64,000 nucleotides of DNA from Paulinella micropora (GCA_009731375.1 BJOX01000074.1:963473-1027472), one strand, 5' to 3'; positions 32,063 to 43,915 are shown, counted from the stretch's first letter. Translations and numbers: made by a program. The notes: generated by a model not told the origin, from the sequence alone.

Positions 32063-33179
32063 AGCGCAAGTCAAAGTACCGCAACTGCTGGGAACGCTTC
32101 CAGGACGGAATCACCCACGCAGCAATCGAGCTAGTTCACCCCACTGGCAAAGACATCGCGGTCTCATCTTCGCGCTCGAGACCCCAAGCATGACGATTGG
32201 ACCGACCATCTGCGGCGTCTTTGCCTTTGGCAACTACGACATGGACTCCTACGCATGTGGAAGGACCTAACGCTCAAGGTGGCGACGGTCAACAACGAAG
32301 AGATGAATACCCTAGTCTGGGGCTCTGTGGCACGCGACAGAACCTGGTCTACGTCGCCTTTGTCGTATCTGCCTGATTTTACGTCGGCCACCGACAAGTT
32401 TGCTCGGCCTATCGTGTTCCCGGGCGCCGATCGCGTGGTGTTTGCAGCTGCGCCTGGTCGGCTGACATGGCTGAACGAAGAGAACGCCGTGATTGTTCGC
32501 GACGTTGCCGCGCTGTCGTGGATTGTGTCCTCTGGAGAGTACTACGGCAACAACCGAATATTCATCATTTCGGACGGCGTAGACACGGCTGTGATCGGAA
32601 AGTTTGAGGATCGCAGCACCACTACTCGGCTGGAGTTCAACTTCGAGAACGATACCGTGGTGGCGACAAGCTCGCCCGCGCTGCACACCAACGTTGTCAA
32701 TGTCTTTGTCGCGGAGCAAGACACGTTCGGCACACAGCTGTGGACGGTCAACGGCAGGGTCGTGTACTTCGACCCCAGGCATGGGTTCAGCATGGCGGGG
32801 TCTCTTCGCGGGATCGATTCTGCAGTCCAGACCTATCTGACCGAGCCAGTAGGGAGAAGCACAGAGCATGGCATCGACATGTGGGGCTACGTGAATACAA
32901 ATGACCGCGTGGTGCTTGCAGACTGGGGCCACGACGACGGCGGGTTCTTCAACTGCGGGCACGACAACCAGTTTGGGGTCGCGCAGACCAACATTCAGCT
33001 GACGTGGAATTTACTAAATGTCACATGGAACGTCTGCACGTGTCCGCATGGCAATGCGACTTCGCCTTTTGGATCGGGTCCTACTTATTGCGGTTTCGAC
33101 GGCAGCGTGGACTGCTCTGCTTGTACGGAGGGCTATGTGCTGAGCGCTCCTGCCGGAGAGGGGAATCAGAGTTGCATAG
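32063..33179 (+). CDS. Receptor gene: long unique extracellular exon ending in a Cys module
   Basis: One exon of about 1.1 kb between a GCGCAG acceptor and a GT donor. It starts KYRNCWERFQDGITHAAIE, continues as a large domain rich in aromatic residues, Asp and Asn (GEYYGNNRIFIISDGVDTA, FGTQLWTVNGRVVYFDP, HGIDMWGYVNTNDRVV) and closes with a Cys module (CTCPHGNATSPFGSGPTYCG). Reading needs two frame changes near 32155 and 32265. I do not recognise the domain; beta-rich composition and neighbours make an extracellular ligand-binding role likely, but that is inference. Confidence 0.5.
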
Positions 33180-33741
33180 GTGACTAGCCTTCTTTTCCAT
33201 GCACCATCTTCCCCCCCCCCCCNNNNNNNNNNNNNNNNNNNNNNNNNNNNNNNNNNNNNNNNNNNNNNNNNNNNNNNNNNNNNNNNNNNNNNNNNNNNNN
33301 NNNNNNNNNNNNNNNNNNNNNNNNNNNNNNNNNNNNNNNNNNNNNNNNNNNNNNNNNNNNNNNNNNNNNNNNNNNNNNNNNNNNNNNNNNNNNNNNNNNN
33401 NNNNNNNNNNNNNNNNNNNNNNNNNNNNNNNNNNNNNNNNNNNNNNNNNNNNNNNNNNNNNNNNNNNNNNNNNNNNNNNNNNNNNNNNNNNNNNNNNNNN
33501 NNNNNNNNNNNNNNNNNNNNNNNNNNNNNNNNNNNNNNNNNNNNNNNNNNNNNNNNNNNNNNNNNNNNNNNNNNNNNNNNNNNNNNNNNNNNNNNNNNNN
33601 NNNNNNNNNNNNNNNNNNNNNNNNNNNNNNNNNNNNNNNNNNNNNNNNNNNNNNNNNNNNNNNNNNNNNNNNNNNNNNNNNNNNNNNNNNNNNNNNNNNN
33701 NNNNNNNNNNNNNNNNNNNNNNNTTTTTTTTTTTTTTTTTT

Positions 33742-33774
<33 letters not shown>

Positions 33775-33857
33775 ATTACGGGCACCTTCCCTGCTTTCAG
33801 CATGCTACGCCCTCGTCTGTACGCTATGTTTTGTGGTGACTGTACCATGTTTGTGTG
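33180..33857. other. Gap of 501 N flanked by poly-C, T and C tracts
   Basis: Poly-C at 33211-33222, N at 33223-33723, then T and C runs to 33774. At least one receptor exon could be hidden here. Confidence 0.8.
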
Positions 33858-33860
33858 TAG

Positions 33861-34546
33861 CAAATCTTTGCACCTGTCCCAACGGCACTGCAACCGAGGC
33901 GAACGGGGCTGGTGCGACTCTATGCGAATTTCACGGCAGCGAGGATTGCTCCGCCTGCGACGTCGGGTTCCATCTGAGCGCTCCCGCGGGACCGGGCAAC
34001 CAGTCTTGCCTCGGTTCTCTCCTAGCCTTGATTTCCACAGTCTGTTTTACACCTTCGGTTGCAGTTTGTTTGCCAACAACGCTGCTTTAGTCAGGCTTGT
34101 TTGAAGCGGTGCGCTTTGTCTGTAGAGAATGTCTGCCATTGCCCGAACGGCCAAGCCACAGTAGCCTCAGGTGCTGGCGCTACGCTGTGTCAAGTGGACG
34201 GGAGCGAGGATTGCGTGGCTTGCGACGAAGGATATGCATTCACAGCTCTGCCGGCAGAGGGCAGTCAGGGTTGCCAAGATATGCTTTGATTTTCTTTATC
34301 TAGAAAATAATAGTGAGCAATTTTCCGTCTGAAAGCGGATTTTCAATGCATTCTTGTAGTAACAAATTCGACTCAAAGCTAGATTAGGCTGCAACACACC
34401 ACAAAAAGATAGATATCTACTTCTTGCATGGCCCTTTATCAGATTTCTGCGCGAGCACGCCGTGCCAGAACGGAGGCACTTGCGTCAACAAGGTACGGCT
34501 ACTTCTGTCAATGCAGCCTAGGCTACGAGGGCAAGAGCTGCCAGGA
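33861..34546 (+). CDS. Receptor gene: two Cys modules and an EGF exon
   Basis: Module exon 33861-34013 (ANLCTCPNGTATEANGAGAT) and module exon 34136-34278 (ENVCHCPNGQATVASGAGAT) are intact. Each has the pattern C-x-C-P-N-G, T-L-C, G-S-E-D-C-x-x-C and a final C. The second ends at AAG followed by ATATGC, not GT, so its donor is unusual or mutated. EGF exon 34442-about 34545 (DFCASTPCQNGGTCVNK) needs a one-base shift before GYFCQCSLGYEGKSCQ. Confidence 0.6.
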
Positions 34547-34559
34547 TGGTACTGCAGAC

Positions 34560-35280
34560 CCACTACTTTCGGCCTGTTTCTGAACACTTAAAATTTTGGA
34601 TTTTTTCATAAATATAATGACAACACAGAGCTAACTTGAGGGAGATGTAGAAGGAGCTGTGTATGAGGCTTATATTGCATTCATATCCAAGATCTTAAAG
34701 GCCTAGGATGCAAGAGCGCAGGGACTATTTGAGTGTTACCTGTACATTCCATGAGACTGAAGCTGGTGAAACCTTTTACGCCTAAGCATCGATATCACTG
34801 ATTAACTTTCCTGCCCTGCTTACCTCGAGTCTTGTTCCTGTTACACGTACAGATTGCTGTCTGGTAGGGTTCTCGTGTCCGTTGGGTTACGTTTACGGTG
34901 AATTTTCTGGCTGTCGCCCTGGAAAAAGGAAGGTTTTTAACATTGCATATTATTTTTCATGCATGTTGCATAAAGGCTGTGTCAATAAACGTGCCAAATA
35001 TATCCGCAGCTACTATACTACATGCATTTGTGTACCTACGTAAAGACGAAAGAGAGAGAAAGAGAGAAAGAGATAGATCTAGTTATCATACGTAAAGACG
35101 AAAGAGGGAGAAAGAGAGAAAGAGATAGATCTAGTTATCATTTACAAAATTCTTCGTGCCATAAAAGAGAGCAGGTATACAAACTGGCGCTATAGTTCGG
35201 AGGCTAGCCGGACCATGAATGGCTTTGCCACTGCTTACCGCTATACTGCCCTGTTTCTAACGGTGGTTCTCTTGATTCCC
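34560..35280. other. Intron with a 51-bp tandem duplication
   Basis: Non-coding. At 35037-35140 a 51-base unit (starting ACGTAAAGACGAAAGAG and ending TCTAGTTATCAT) stands twice in tandem. Confidence 0.8.
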
Positions 35281-35283
35281 CAG

Positions 35284-38216
35284 GGACTCCAGGCATTTTT
35301 GAAAGCGCCTTCGTTGATTGGCTCGTGCCCATTGCAGTTGGATGCACGTGCCAGTACTGGTCCGTTATAATTACCGATAGCATACACAGGGCGTATATCT
35401 CATGATAATATTATCATACTTTATCTATTTTAAAACTGCTGGGATGAACAGAATATTATTTTACTTGAGTAGCCATAGCCTTGGTGAGAAGCAGCTGCAC
35501 GTGCGTGAGCGTGCATGTCTGCGTATGATGATGGGTCATGGCAGCCGCTTTCTGTGCAATAGGTGGACCGGGGTTGCAATTTGCTTGGTCTGTTACGGTC
35601 AACGAAGATTCTGCAGCTTCACTGGCTTTGAAGTCTTATTTAGCCACTCATTTCAAACCCTTTCTTGAGCTAAGTGCTTCCATGTTGGAGCTTAATGTCA
35701 GTTACAATTTTGTTGTGCATGTAAGCGATGGCATCGAGGTTGCTTCTGCTGCAGCGGCGGTGCTCAGGGTGCCTTTCCAGCTACCTAGCCTGATCTTGGT
35801 ATCCCATCAGGTCCTCTAAAGGTGTCCCCGTGGCTGGATATCATCATAGATAGTGGGCTAGACCTGAATCCCTGTTTCTCCTTCTATCCTGAGCAGTTTC
35901 GCCTGCGAGCATCGTGGTCTCAAGTACCTTCTGCTGCCTTCCCGGGCTTTCCCGTCGGACCGGCCGTGCGGGCCCTGCATCCCAAACAGCCTTCATTTTC
36001 CTTACAGCCCTTTTCCCTCCCTCCCGCGAAAGCGTTTGCTTTCCAGCTCACAGTGCAGTTGGAGCCTGTGCAAGCCGCAAGCAGAAGGCGACGCAGACTG
36101 GAAACAGTCCCCGATCCTGGGCTCAATCAAGGAACTATCACCTTGCTGTCTGAACCTGGACCACCCATAATAATTGTGGCAGGAGGATCTCGTTTCAGAT
36201 TCAGTTCGGCATGGGGGAAAGACCCTATTTTGAATGCCTCGAGTTCTCTGTCTCGAAACTGGCCAGCTGCACAAGCGCGCGCAGACTTGTCCTTCTTTTG
36301 GGAGTGCTGGAGCTCGTTTGCGAACGACCCATCTTATTTTGGTGCGAATTTGACCACAGAAGCTCTCGCAGAATCTGTAATTGTCTTTCCGCTGGCAATG
36401 CTTCCTTCATCTGGAGTATGGATGCTTAAATTGGTTGTTGTCGACAACGATTACAACACGACATCCCAAGTACGTCCGTTGCAATGTATTTACTGGTTAG
36501 CTTACTCTGTGAATAATTTGTTCGTGTAAGGCCTCATTTTTCATTCTCAATACGATGTTCTTTTGTGCAGGGCTGGATTGAGGTAGCAGTTGTTCCAGAG
36601 TTGGTACCTCAAGTTTCTGTCTCTCTTGCATATCCACGTAACCTAGACAAGCTGGCCATAAATCCTACCGTTACTGTGCTTCTAACCAGCCAAGTTTCCC
36701 AAACTACGGGATCGCTGCTATATATGTGGGAATGTTCGACAGGCTGCGCAGGGTACAATATAGACTTGTATAAATTATAATCATGTCCACCACATATAAG
36801 TCGTGCAACACTACAAACTACTGCATACTTATTGCAGGACCAAAGATATGAATGTTGGAGCCCACATACAACTGCACAATATTGACTTCTTGCAAGTGCA
36901 TTATGGATGGCACGTCTTGTACTTAGGCTCCAGCTCACCCAGCAGTCATTGGAACTGCAACCGCCCCTGCCCAGCGCGACCACCATTGACATCAGCCTTA
37001 TGGTTACTGACCAGAGTACAGGAAACCAGGGCAAAGCTTCGATCAGGTTGACTACTAGCTCCATGCCAGCTCCAGGTTCCTGTGTTCTAGTCAAGACAAG
37101 TGACGTAGATACTCCAGCTCATTTGGCGCGCTATGAAGTTCTGTGCAATGACTGGGCCGATGCAGCGGTAGCTTTGCCACTGACGTATGAATTGAGAGCA
37201 GTTTATGAATCGACGAGGCTCACCACCCTAGTCTGGCCTCAATTCTTTCCTGTCGTCTCTGAATTATTGATATCAACCCAAGCCAAAGAATTGGCAGTAA
37301 GAGTTAAGAACAGGTTGGGAGTGTTTTCCGATTTCAAAATCCCTGTTGACATCGAGTTCGACTGTAATCTCGTCAGCGCGGGCCTTCAAAATGTCTCAGC
37401 CCCCCTTTTGCAGTATCTGCGCTTAACGCTAGCTGCGCAAACACATAACCGTTTTGTTCAAGCGGTAGAAAGTCTAGTAGGCTTATTAGCATCTTGGAGA
37501 GCTTGTCTTGATGCTACCCCTGGCTTCACTAAGTTGTCTTCTGAACAACTGCTCGATCTCGCCAAATGCGTTGCGAGGTTCTGCGGGCTTTGGAAACTCG
37601 CCGGATAGATACTCCTGAACAACTGCTCGATCTCGCCAAAATGCGTTGCGAGGTTCTGCGGGCTTTGGAAACTCGCCGGATAGATACTCCCGATCCCAAG
37701 CCACCCGAAGTGATAGCCCAATACCAAGAGCTGGCGCGAACGCTGACAACATGTCGGGAAGACGAACTTGAAATCTCAGTCCAGCTCTGCGGTTTGAGAG
37801 AGACAGCACTGGATATGGTTGGGGCTGAACTGCAGAACTGGTACGCCCTCGGCGAACAGTATGGCCCAATGCTGAGTTTGTCTTCCTTTATCGAGGACTC
37901 GATTGACACGCTGGACGTAGTGACCTTTTCCTACACACAGCAAGTGCGGACCCTGCTTCAAAATCCCCAGCCGCATACCCCAGAGTCTGCACAAATGACT
38001 GAGCAGCTGGTTACTGAGGGTATCAACATTTCCGATAGCAGCACTTTCATATTTTCTGTGCTGTTACGATTAGCCGTACAGGATACGTCAAGGTCATTGT
38101 TTCGACGTCAGCTTGAGTATCGTGCTGTCTCGGAGAGAACTGTGGTTCGGTTCGTGCAAGCTTTGCCTGACACATTTAGCTCTCCGGTCCCTCCACTAGA
38201 ACACCTGCATGTCTGA
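35284..38216 (+). CDS. Receptor gene: REJ (receptor for egg jelly) region
   Basis: REJ modules sit between ectodomain and membrane part in polycystin-1-like proteins. Exons: 35284-35359 (FESAFVDWLVPIAVGCTCQY), 35563-35798 (FLELSASMLELNVSYNFVVH), 35897-36469 (LSFFWECWSSFANDPS; VWMLKLVVVDNDYNTTSQ), 36571-36752 (GSLLYMWECSTGCAG) and from 36838 onward. The last stretch has the REJ hallmark GSCVLVKTSDVDTPAHL followed by YEVLCNDWADAAVALPLTYE (Cys, Cys-x-x-W, P-L-x-Y). A 74/75-base tandem duplication (37541-37614 and 37615-37689) repeats RCEVLRALETRRIDTP; the first copy has one A fewer and shifts the frame. REJ assignment rests on the spacing of these residues. Confidence 0.55.
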
Positions 38217-38291
38217 CCTGCAACACGAATGCCTGCTTTTGGATGAGCTCATTCATGTATTATCATCCTGCGGTGTTGTGTCTAGAGTGGT

Positions 38292-39548
38292 AATGGCCTG
38301 CGCTTTTCGTCCACGCAAACAAGCTCGAAGCAGGCACTTGGCTTTTCGCTTCCCCGAGACTGGATTAAGTACGCGGATTTTGCATCGCAGCCTCCGTCTC
38401 CACTTCTCTTGGATGCTTTTGCCCACACAACCACCAACTTTCACATATAGAAGGACCTTAGTCAAACATGGAAGCAAATGGAACCTCCTGGGCTAAAAAG
38501 CAAAGATGCGGACAATGGTGATACAGTTGTGAAAGGGAAGGGGTGGAAAGACAAGAGCAACATCTTTCTTGCACAAGAATCCGACCTCGTTTCTCTGGAA
38601 TTCCAAGCAGACAACGGCCCTGTCACCTTGGATGGTTTGGCCGCGCCTATCATAATTCGTGTACCCCTTCCCACTCATCCAACGTTCAATCCATCTAAAG
38701 GTGTACTATCTCGGTTGCATTTGGAAGAGGATTTGTCCCCTTTCTTGCCTCGTTTCTGGAACTTCAGTCAAGCAGACTGGGGCTTTGAAGGTTGTGTTGT
38801 ATGGACCCAAGGTATTGATACAGTGCTACTGAATTGCACACATTTGACTGATTTCGGTGTATTTCGCCGCTTTGAGCCTCTGACAAATGTAGAGGAACTT
38901 GTACAAGAGGATTTTGAGGTAACTTGGAATGCGGCTGCGGACTCGCCAGTAGCATTTGCGACGTTGAGTGTCATATCTGTGATTTGTATCCTATTGTCCT
39001 TCTACCTGGTGAAGCTGGATTTAGCGGACTTCATGACCGCTCACCATCTGCTGGCCGAGTACGGCTATGGAAGGGCATCTGCCATGCTGGACCACTCGCT
39101 GGCCCACTTAGGTTTCAAGAGGGCTTGGACAATTTTTTTGCGATCAGAACATTCCTGGCTTTCCATCTTTTGTCGTCACCCGTACTCCAACTACTCGTGC
39201 CTCGACAGAATGATGGTGCAATGGGCCACGGTGGTGCTGCAGTGGGCAATCAGCGGCAGCTTTTTTGGAGAGGTGCAGACCAATTATTCGATGGCGACAG
39301 TTGTGGCGACGTCCGCGTTGCTTTCCTTCATCTTCATAGACCTTTTCTTGCAGCCCCAGTTCAAAATTTACGGGGGACTCGTTGCTGAGCAGAAGAAGCT
39401 CTTACGTTTTGAATTGCAAAAAGCTGGAGCTGTGACAGTCAAGCATAGCCGGTCTCGCAGGAGACTTTTCAACGCAACAAAACAGAAAGCAACAGTAGAT
39501 TCAATAACTTTACGTCCGTACGTTTTTTACTCGATAATCGCATACTAG
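38292..39548 (+). CDS. Receptor gene: GPS motif and membrane segments (polycystin-like)
   Basis: One open stretch, broken only by TAG at 38448-38450 between TTTNFHI and KDLSQTWKQ. A GPS motif is visible as CVVWTQGIDTV then NCTHLTDFG (about 38793-38863), including the H-L-T cleavage site. A hydrophobic segment follows (AFATLSVISVICILLSFYLV), then a juxtamembrane stretch LRSEHSWLSIFCRHPYS typical in layout of polycystin-1 relatives, and two more hydrophobic segments (WATVVLQWAISGSFFG; ATVVATSALLSFIFIDLFL). Compared with the eleven-pass polycystin-1 family only three segments are present before TAG at 39546-39548, so the protein is either short or continues through further exons. Probable role: autoproteolytic surface receptor or channel subunit; inferred from domain order. 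Confidence 0.6.
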
Positions 39549-39576
39549 AACATGCAAACGTAATGTATGGATTTTC

Positions 39577-39577
<1 letters not shown>

Positions 39578-39632
<55 letters not shown>

Positions 39633-40320
39633 ACCAATAAACAAGCCAGGGAGGGTGGAGGAGTCTGATCAGACAAACAAAACAACAGCAGCATCAAAAA
39701 GAACGGCAACAAGAACAACAACAAGAACAACAACAAGAACAACAACAAGAACAACAACAAGAACAACAACAAGAACAACAACAAGAACAACAACAAGAAC
39801 AACAACAAGAACAACAACAAGAACAACAACAAGAACAACAACAAGAACAACAACAAGAACAACAACAAGAACAACAACAAGAACAACAACAAGAACAACA
39901 ACAAGAACAACAACAAGAACAACAACAAGAACAACAACAAGAACAACAACAAGAACAACAACAAGAACAACAACAAGAACAACAACAAGAACAACAACAA
40001 GAACAACAACAAGAACAACAACAAGAACAACAACAAGAACAACAACAAGAACAACAACAAGAACAACAACAAGAACAACAACAAGAACAACAACAAGAAC
40101 AACAACAAGAACAACAACAAGAACAACAACAAGAACGTTGAACAAGAACAACAATAACAACAACAAGAACAACAACAAGAACAACAACAAGAACAACAAC
40201 AAGAACAACAACGAGAACAACAACAAGAGCAACAACAAGCATAACAACAAGCATAACAACAAGCATAACAACAAGCATAACAACAAGCATAACAACGAGC
40301 ACAACAACAAGCACGACAGC
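39578..40320. repeat. CAA tract and 12-bp CAACAACAAGAA array
   Basis: (CAA)18 at about 39578-39632, then about 40 copies of a 12-base unit CAACAACAAGAA (39707-40230), then CAACAACAAGCATAA variants to 40320. Long frames on both strands are repeat translations. Confidence 0.95.
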
Positions 40321-40515
40321 ATGTCTGTTATCATGCAGATGAGGCACATATTGTATTGTGGTGTTTGCCGAAGGATTGGGCAGTTACCCTGGGTGGACGA
40401 TGAATTCAATTCGCAAACGCTGCACGTTTTTCGATCTCATGCACTACCTGCCTACAATTTTAGCTTCTGTTCAGCGTTTCCTACTACTATTCCCACTACT
40501 ACTACTACTATTACA

Positions 40516-41065
40516 GTTCCGCCAAATGGGTGCTTTCGTGTGTATACACAAACCTTTTGGACTGTTTTGTATCGCAGCCCCTCAAATTGACGGCGATTTT
40601 GTTGTTCAAGAAGCGGTGTCAGTATTCAAAACATGAAAAAATCAACGGTGAGCATGAAAAGTCCAGCGTTTCAATTGCCACGCCGGAGCTGTCAGTATGC
40701 GCCCCAGTTGACAACCTAGACGCTAATGACTTTGTTGGTTCAGTGCTGGCTGACGGGATTGAGACAAGTGACCCGACAGGACGTGCTGCCGCGACTCGAA
40801 ATTCATCGCATGATATGGTGCCAAGGAGCTCGGCAACACTGTCAGGTCGATTCTCATATATGTGTTTCTAGCTGCGTTCATGTTATGTGAGGCTGCTTTG
40901 TTTTTCCCTCATATCATACATCTTTTGCAAGGAGCCTTAAAATACTGTGCACCTAGGTACTGATGATATTCCCGTCGCTCAAGTGTTGCCAGCAGCAGAG
41001 GAACGCAATACCAAGAAAGCCTTCACAAGACAGAAACCTGAGTTACAGTTCGCGGCCAACTAATA
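40516..41065 (+). CDS. Possible 3'-terminal exons of the receptor gene
   Basis: Coding-looking pieces: 40516-40616 after a TTACAG acceptor (QMGAFVCIHKPFGLFCIAAP), about 40640-40845 (SVSIATPELSVCAPVDNLDA) and about 40957-41065 (TDDIPVAQVLPAAEERNTKK) ending in TAATAA. They may form a cytosolic tail after the membrane part. Splice phases were not established, so membership in the receptor gene is uncertain. Confidence 0.3.
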
Positions 41066-41282
41066 ACATTCCCTACCTCGACTGCATAAGTCTAATATAT
41101 GCCTGGCTTGCCAAGATTTCGGGTCCGGCAGAGCCGAGGTGTAATAGATGTATATAGTTAGTGGGGTGTTTTGGCCCGCAGGGCGTGTACCTGAAGCAGT
41201 GGGGGGGGGGGGGGGGGGCCCCACCCCCACCCCCCCCCCCCCCNNNNNNNNNNNNNNNNNNNNNNNNNNNNNNNNNNNNNNN

Positions 41283-41330
<48 letters not shown>

Positions 41331-41418
41331 CTACGCCAACCACCGCGCTGCCGACCCCGCCTCGCGCTGTCGCGCGGCGAGGCGGGGTCGGCAGCGCGGG
41401 GCTGCCTGGTTGGCGTAG
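41331..41418. repeat. GC-rich hairpin (long inverted repeat)
   Basis: The left arm from CTACGCCAACCA through GACCCCGCCTCGC pairs with the right arm GCGAGGCGGGGTC through TTGGCGTAG. Arms are about 35 bases with a small bulge and an 11-base loop. It lies inside the first copy of the direct repeat. Confidence 0.9.
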
Positions 41419-41459
41419 GGGGCCCCTTTGCAGTTTATGACACTTAATTTTACACAAAC

Positions 41460-41780
41460 GGTGGCACTATAGTTGTATTATATAATATTAATAATAACCA
41501 AAAAATACCTGTCTATACTTTGATATTTGAAATCGGAAACAGGAGGCTCCTTTACATTTTATTCAAGTGCCGTTTAGTTTTACGCAGACATTACAACTTT
41601 AATACTAAAGAAAATATTTGCAGCAAGTATTAATAGAAATAAATTAAATCAAAAGTGTAAAAACAGTAAATGCAAATGATATTACAATAATTAATAACTT
41701 CTGTTAAGACGTGTATTAATTATAATTATAATTGAAATTAGGGTCGCTATTAGTGTTCAAGGTATATAACAAATCATTCA
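41460..41780. other. AT-rich spacer, nothing recognised
   Basis: AT-rich unique DNA between the two copies of the direct repeat. No coding signal. Confidence 0.6.
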
Positions 41781-42257
41781 GTAAGATTTCGGGTCCGGCA
41801 GAGCCGACGTGTGATAGCTTTAGATAGAGAGGTGTTTTGCGCCCGCAGGGCATGTGTACCTGAAGCAGTAGGGGGGGGGGGGGGGCCCCCCCCCCCCACC
41901 CCCCCCNNNNNNNNNNCGGGGTCGGCAGCGCGGGGTTAGCGTAAAGTGCACCGTTGCAGTTTACAACACTTAATTTTAAAGTCTAACACTATAGTCTTTA
42001 ATAATAATGACTTTCACTAGTACTCAGGCTGTAAATAAACAGAAAGTATGATGTATTTCATTATTTCTTCGTAGCCTTTCGAGAACGACGGAGGCTACTG
42101 ACTCTTTCGGAGATTCCTCGCGAGCCCTTTTCTGTTTCGAAGGCTGCTTGTCCATATAATAGCAGTGACTTCTCGTGCGAGATAAAACGCAAAATGTGTG
42201 ATGTCCTTCACACCGTAATCACCTTGATTGCATAAGCGCTGATCAATAGCTTTCAAA

Positions 42258-43915
42258 TCACCTGGCTGGGGGGTAGCAGATTCTGGTTGAGGACAACCAG
42301 GTTCTTCTGACCGCCATGAAATTTATACTATCAACGTCATCACTGAATCTCTTAACATTCGCAAACTCTTCATAATCATCTGAACGAATTTCTTTTGCAC
42401 TTAGCTCTCGCAGACACTGCTGAAACCCATGCTTGGTGTCGTATGGCAAGTAAACCTTCTCGGATGCTGGATCTTTCTCCCCCAGATCATGCTGTGCAGA
42501 ACAAAAGCAACAACAGACTGTTGATTGTTGCAATGTCATTTACATGCAGAACTGCTACACTTTGGTAGTACTACTGTCAGGGAATGCGGTTTGGGTTTCA
42601 ATGATATTAGTTCAATATCACGGAAAAGATGATTAACATCAAACAGAAAGTAAAAAAAAATACTGCGTAATGCTTAGAGAGGTTGCTCGGTCACTAAGCA
42701 AAATTGTTCTTTAGAAATGAATACGTTCCAAGTGAGATGACATATGTACCATGAGATCGTCCAGGAACTTGGAAAAGAACATGGTCTTTCGACCATCCTT
42801 TTGCGTGTCAATGTCGCTTCGGTAAACTCTCCTTGCGTTGGGAGTTCTCAAGCTGAGGCCCGGTTATTGTATACGTTCCAGCGGTACTCGCTCAATCCGT
42901 ACACACGTCGTGCGCAAAGGTGGCAGAAAGGAAATTGCGCAATGAGAGCAGTTTCAAGCTGTTTTCTGTTGCTTTTCTTGTTACGATTGGACCGCATCAA
43001 GTCAAGAATGACTTCGCTCTGAGAAACGCGTGGCAAGGAAAGAAAATGAAGATCCTGATCTTCTTCACTGAGGCAGCAATCTTTGATTGCACCAATGTCT
43101 TCTTCCCATGCAGATGGTTGCGCTCCACAAGGAACAGACCTGGGGGACGAAAAATCGATACGAAACATGGATGCAAAAGATATGAAGAATGAACATGAAA
43201 GCATTCTCTCAAACTTTTATCGATTTAGTTTCAAAGTCAAAGGCGGTACGATGAGAGACAACAACAGAAGGTACCAAGTCATCATTAACGAGTATTTTTT
43301 CGAAATGATTCTGTTGGCTGACCTGCTAAAACCCTTGAGGTTCTTCACGTCTTGGGCGGCCGCGCCAGGAAAAAAAAAGATTCCGAAGGTAAACTCTCGT
43401 CGTTCTGTACTATATTTTTATGTTCCAATCTTGCTTGCGGCGGATGATCGACGTGATTCACTTCCTCTGAACTTTCCAACTTTTCAGGACCGAAGATCAT
43501 GCCGAACAAATCTCTATATTCCATAATCGTTTGCTGATCGACTGTTTCCATGTGGGAACATAAATGATCATGCATGTGCTTTCCAACTTCATCTTCAGAC
43601 AAGGATTTCCCCACACTTCCGGTGGACCATTCTGAATGTCATTGCGGACACCTGAGATGCTCTGCGAGAAGATGTGGAGTCCGTGCTGAGATTACGCCAA
43701 GCAGAAGGGTGATTTCTCACAATTCTTGCGACAGGAGTGGAAGGAACCGAGCTTGAACGAACACTGTTAGTAGAAGGACTTAACAGCGTCCTGGAATGTC
43801 TTGGGCTTGGCAAAGTGCTCATTTCTGAAGATCTGGCGGTAGCAAACAGAACGTGTCCATTCACTTCTGTTGCAAAGAACTTGGGACAGCAAGAAAAAAT
43901 TGAATTATGATGCAC
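42258..43915 (-). CDS. Unknown multi-exon gene, divergent to the ParB/methyltransferase gene
   Basis: Coding-looking minus-strand pieces: about 43826-43600 (RTLLSPSTNSVRSSSVPST), 43625-43345 (SLSEDEVGKHMHDHLC, VDQQTIMEYRDLFGMIFGPE), about 43140-42850 (EEDIGAIKDCCLSEEDQDLH) and about 42495-42258 (HDLGEKDPASEKVYLPYD, SDDYEEFANVKRFSDDVDSI) ending in TGA at 42258. The last piece follows a clear CTGCACAG acceptor. No domain recognised. The introns between pieces contain two copies of the 54-bp element (43262-43316 and 42641-42714), linking this gene to its plus-strand neighbour. Frame changes between pieces are unresolved. Confidence 0.35.
42641..42714 (-). repeat. 54-bp element, diverged long copy
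   Basis: Ends AACAGAA and TTCTTTAG around a core that on the minus strand reads CATTACGCAGTATTTTTTTT. Longer (74 bases) because of an inserted loop. Lies between exon pieces of the minus-strand gene. Confidence 0.5.
43262..43316 (+). repeat. 54-bp element, copy in minus-strand gene
   Basis: 55 bases, perfect 8-base ends CAACAGAA and TTCTGTTG, core CATTAACGAGTATTTTTTC. On the minus strand it starts a few bases after a GGTCAGC that could be an intron donor. Confidence 0.8.

Larger units (their letters stand above)
41110..41990. repeat. Direct repeat pair with poly-G/poly-C cores and gaps
   Basis: The string GATTTCGGGTCCGGCAGAGC begins both copies (about 41114 and 41787). Each continues through GTGTACCTGAAGCAGT to poly-G/poly-C around an N gap (41244-41282; 41907-41916), then GGGGTCGGCAGCGCGGGG and TTGCAGTTTA with ACACTTAATTTT. 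The first copy is about 350 bases, the second shorter. A dispersed repeat whose GC core resists sequencing. Confidence 0.8.

Noticed and set aside
39575-40590. Frames of about 180-310 codons rich in TRTT, LLFL or VVLV
   Set aside because: Products of the 12-bp CAACAACAAGAA array on both strands.
43850-43880. Short 28-bp version of the 54-bp element (AACAGAA ... TTCTGTT)
   Set aside because: The ends match but the core is absent and it overlaps coding-looking sequence; chance cannot be excluded.
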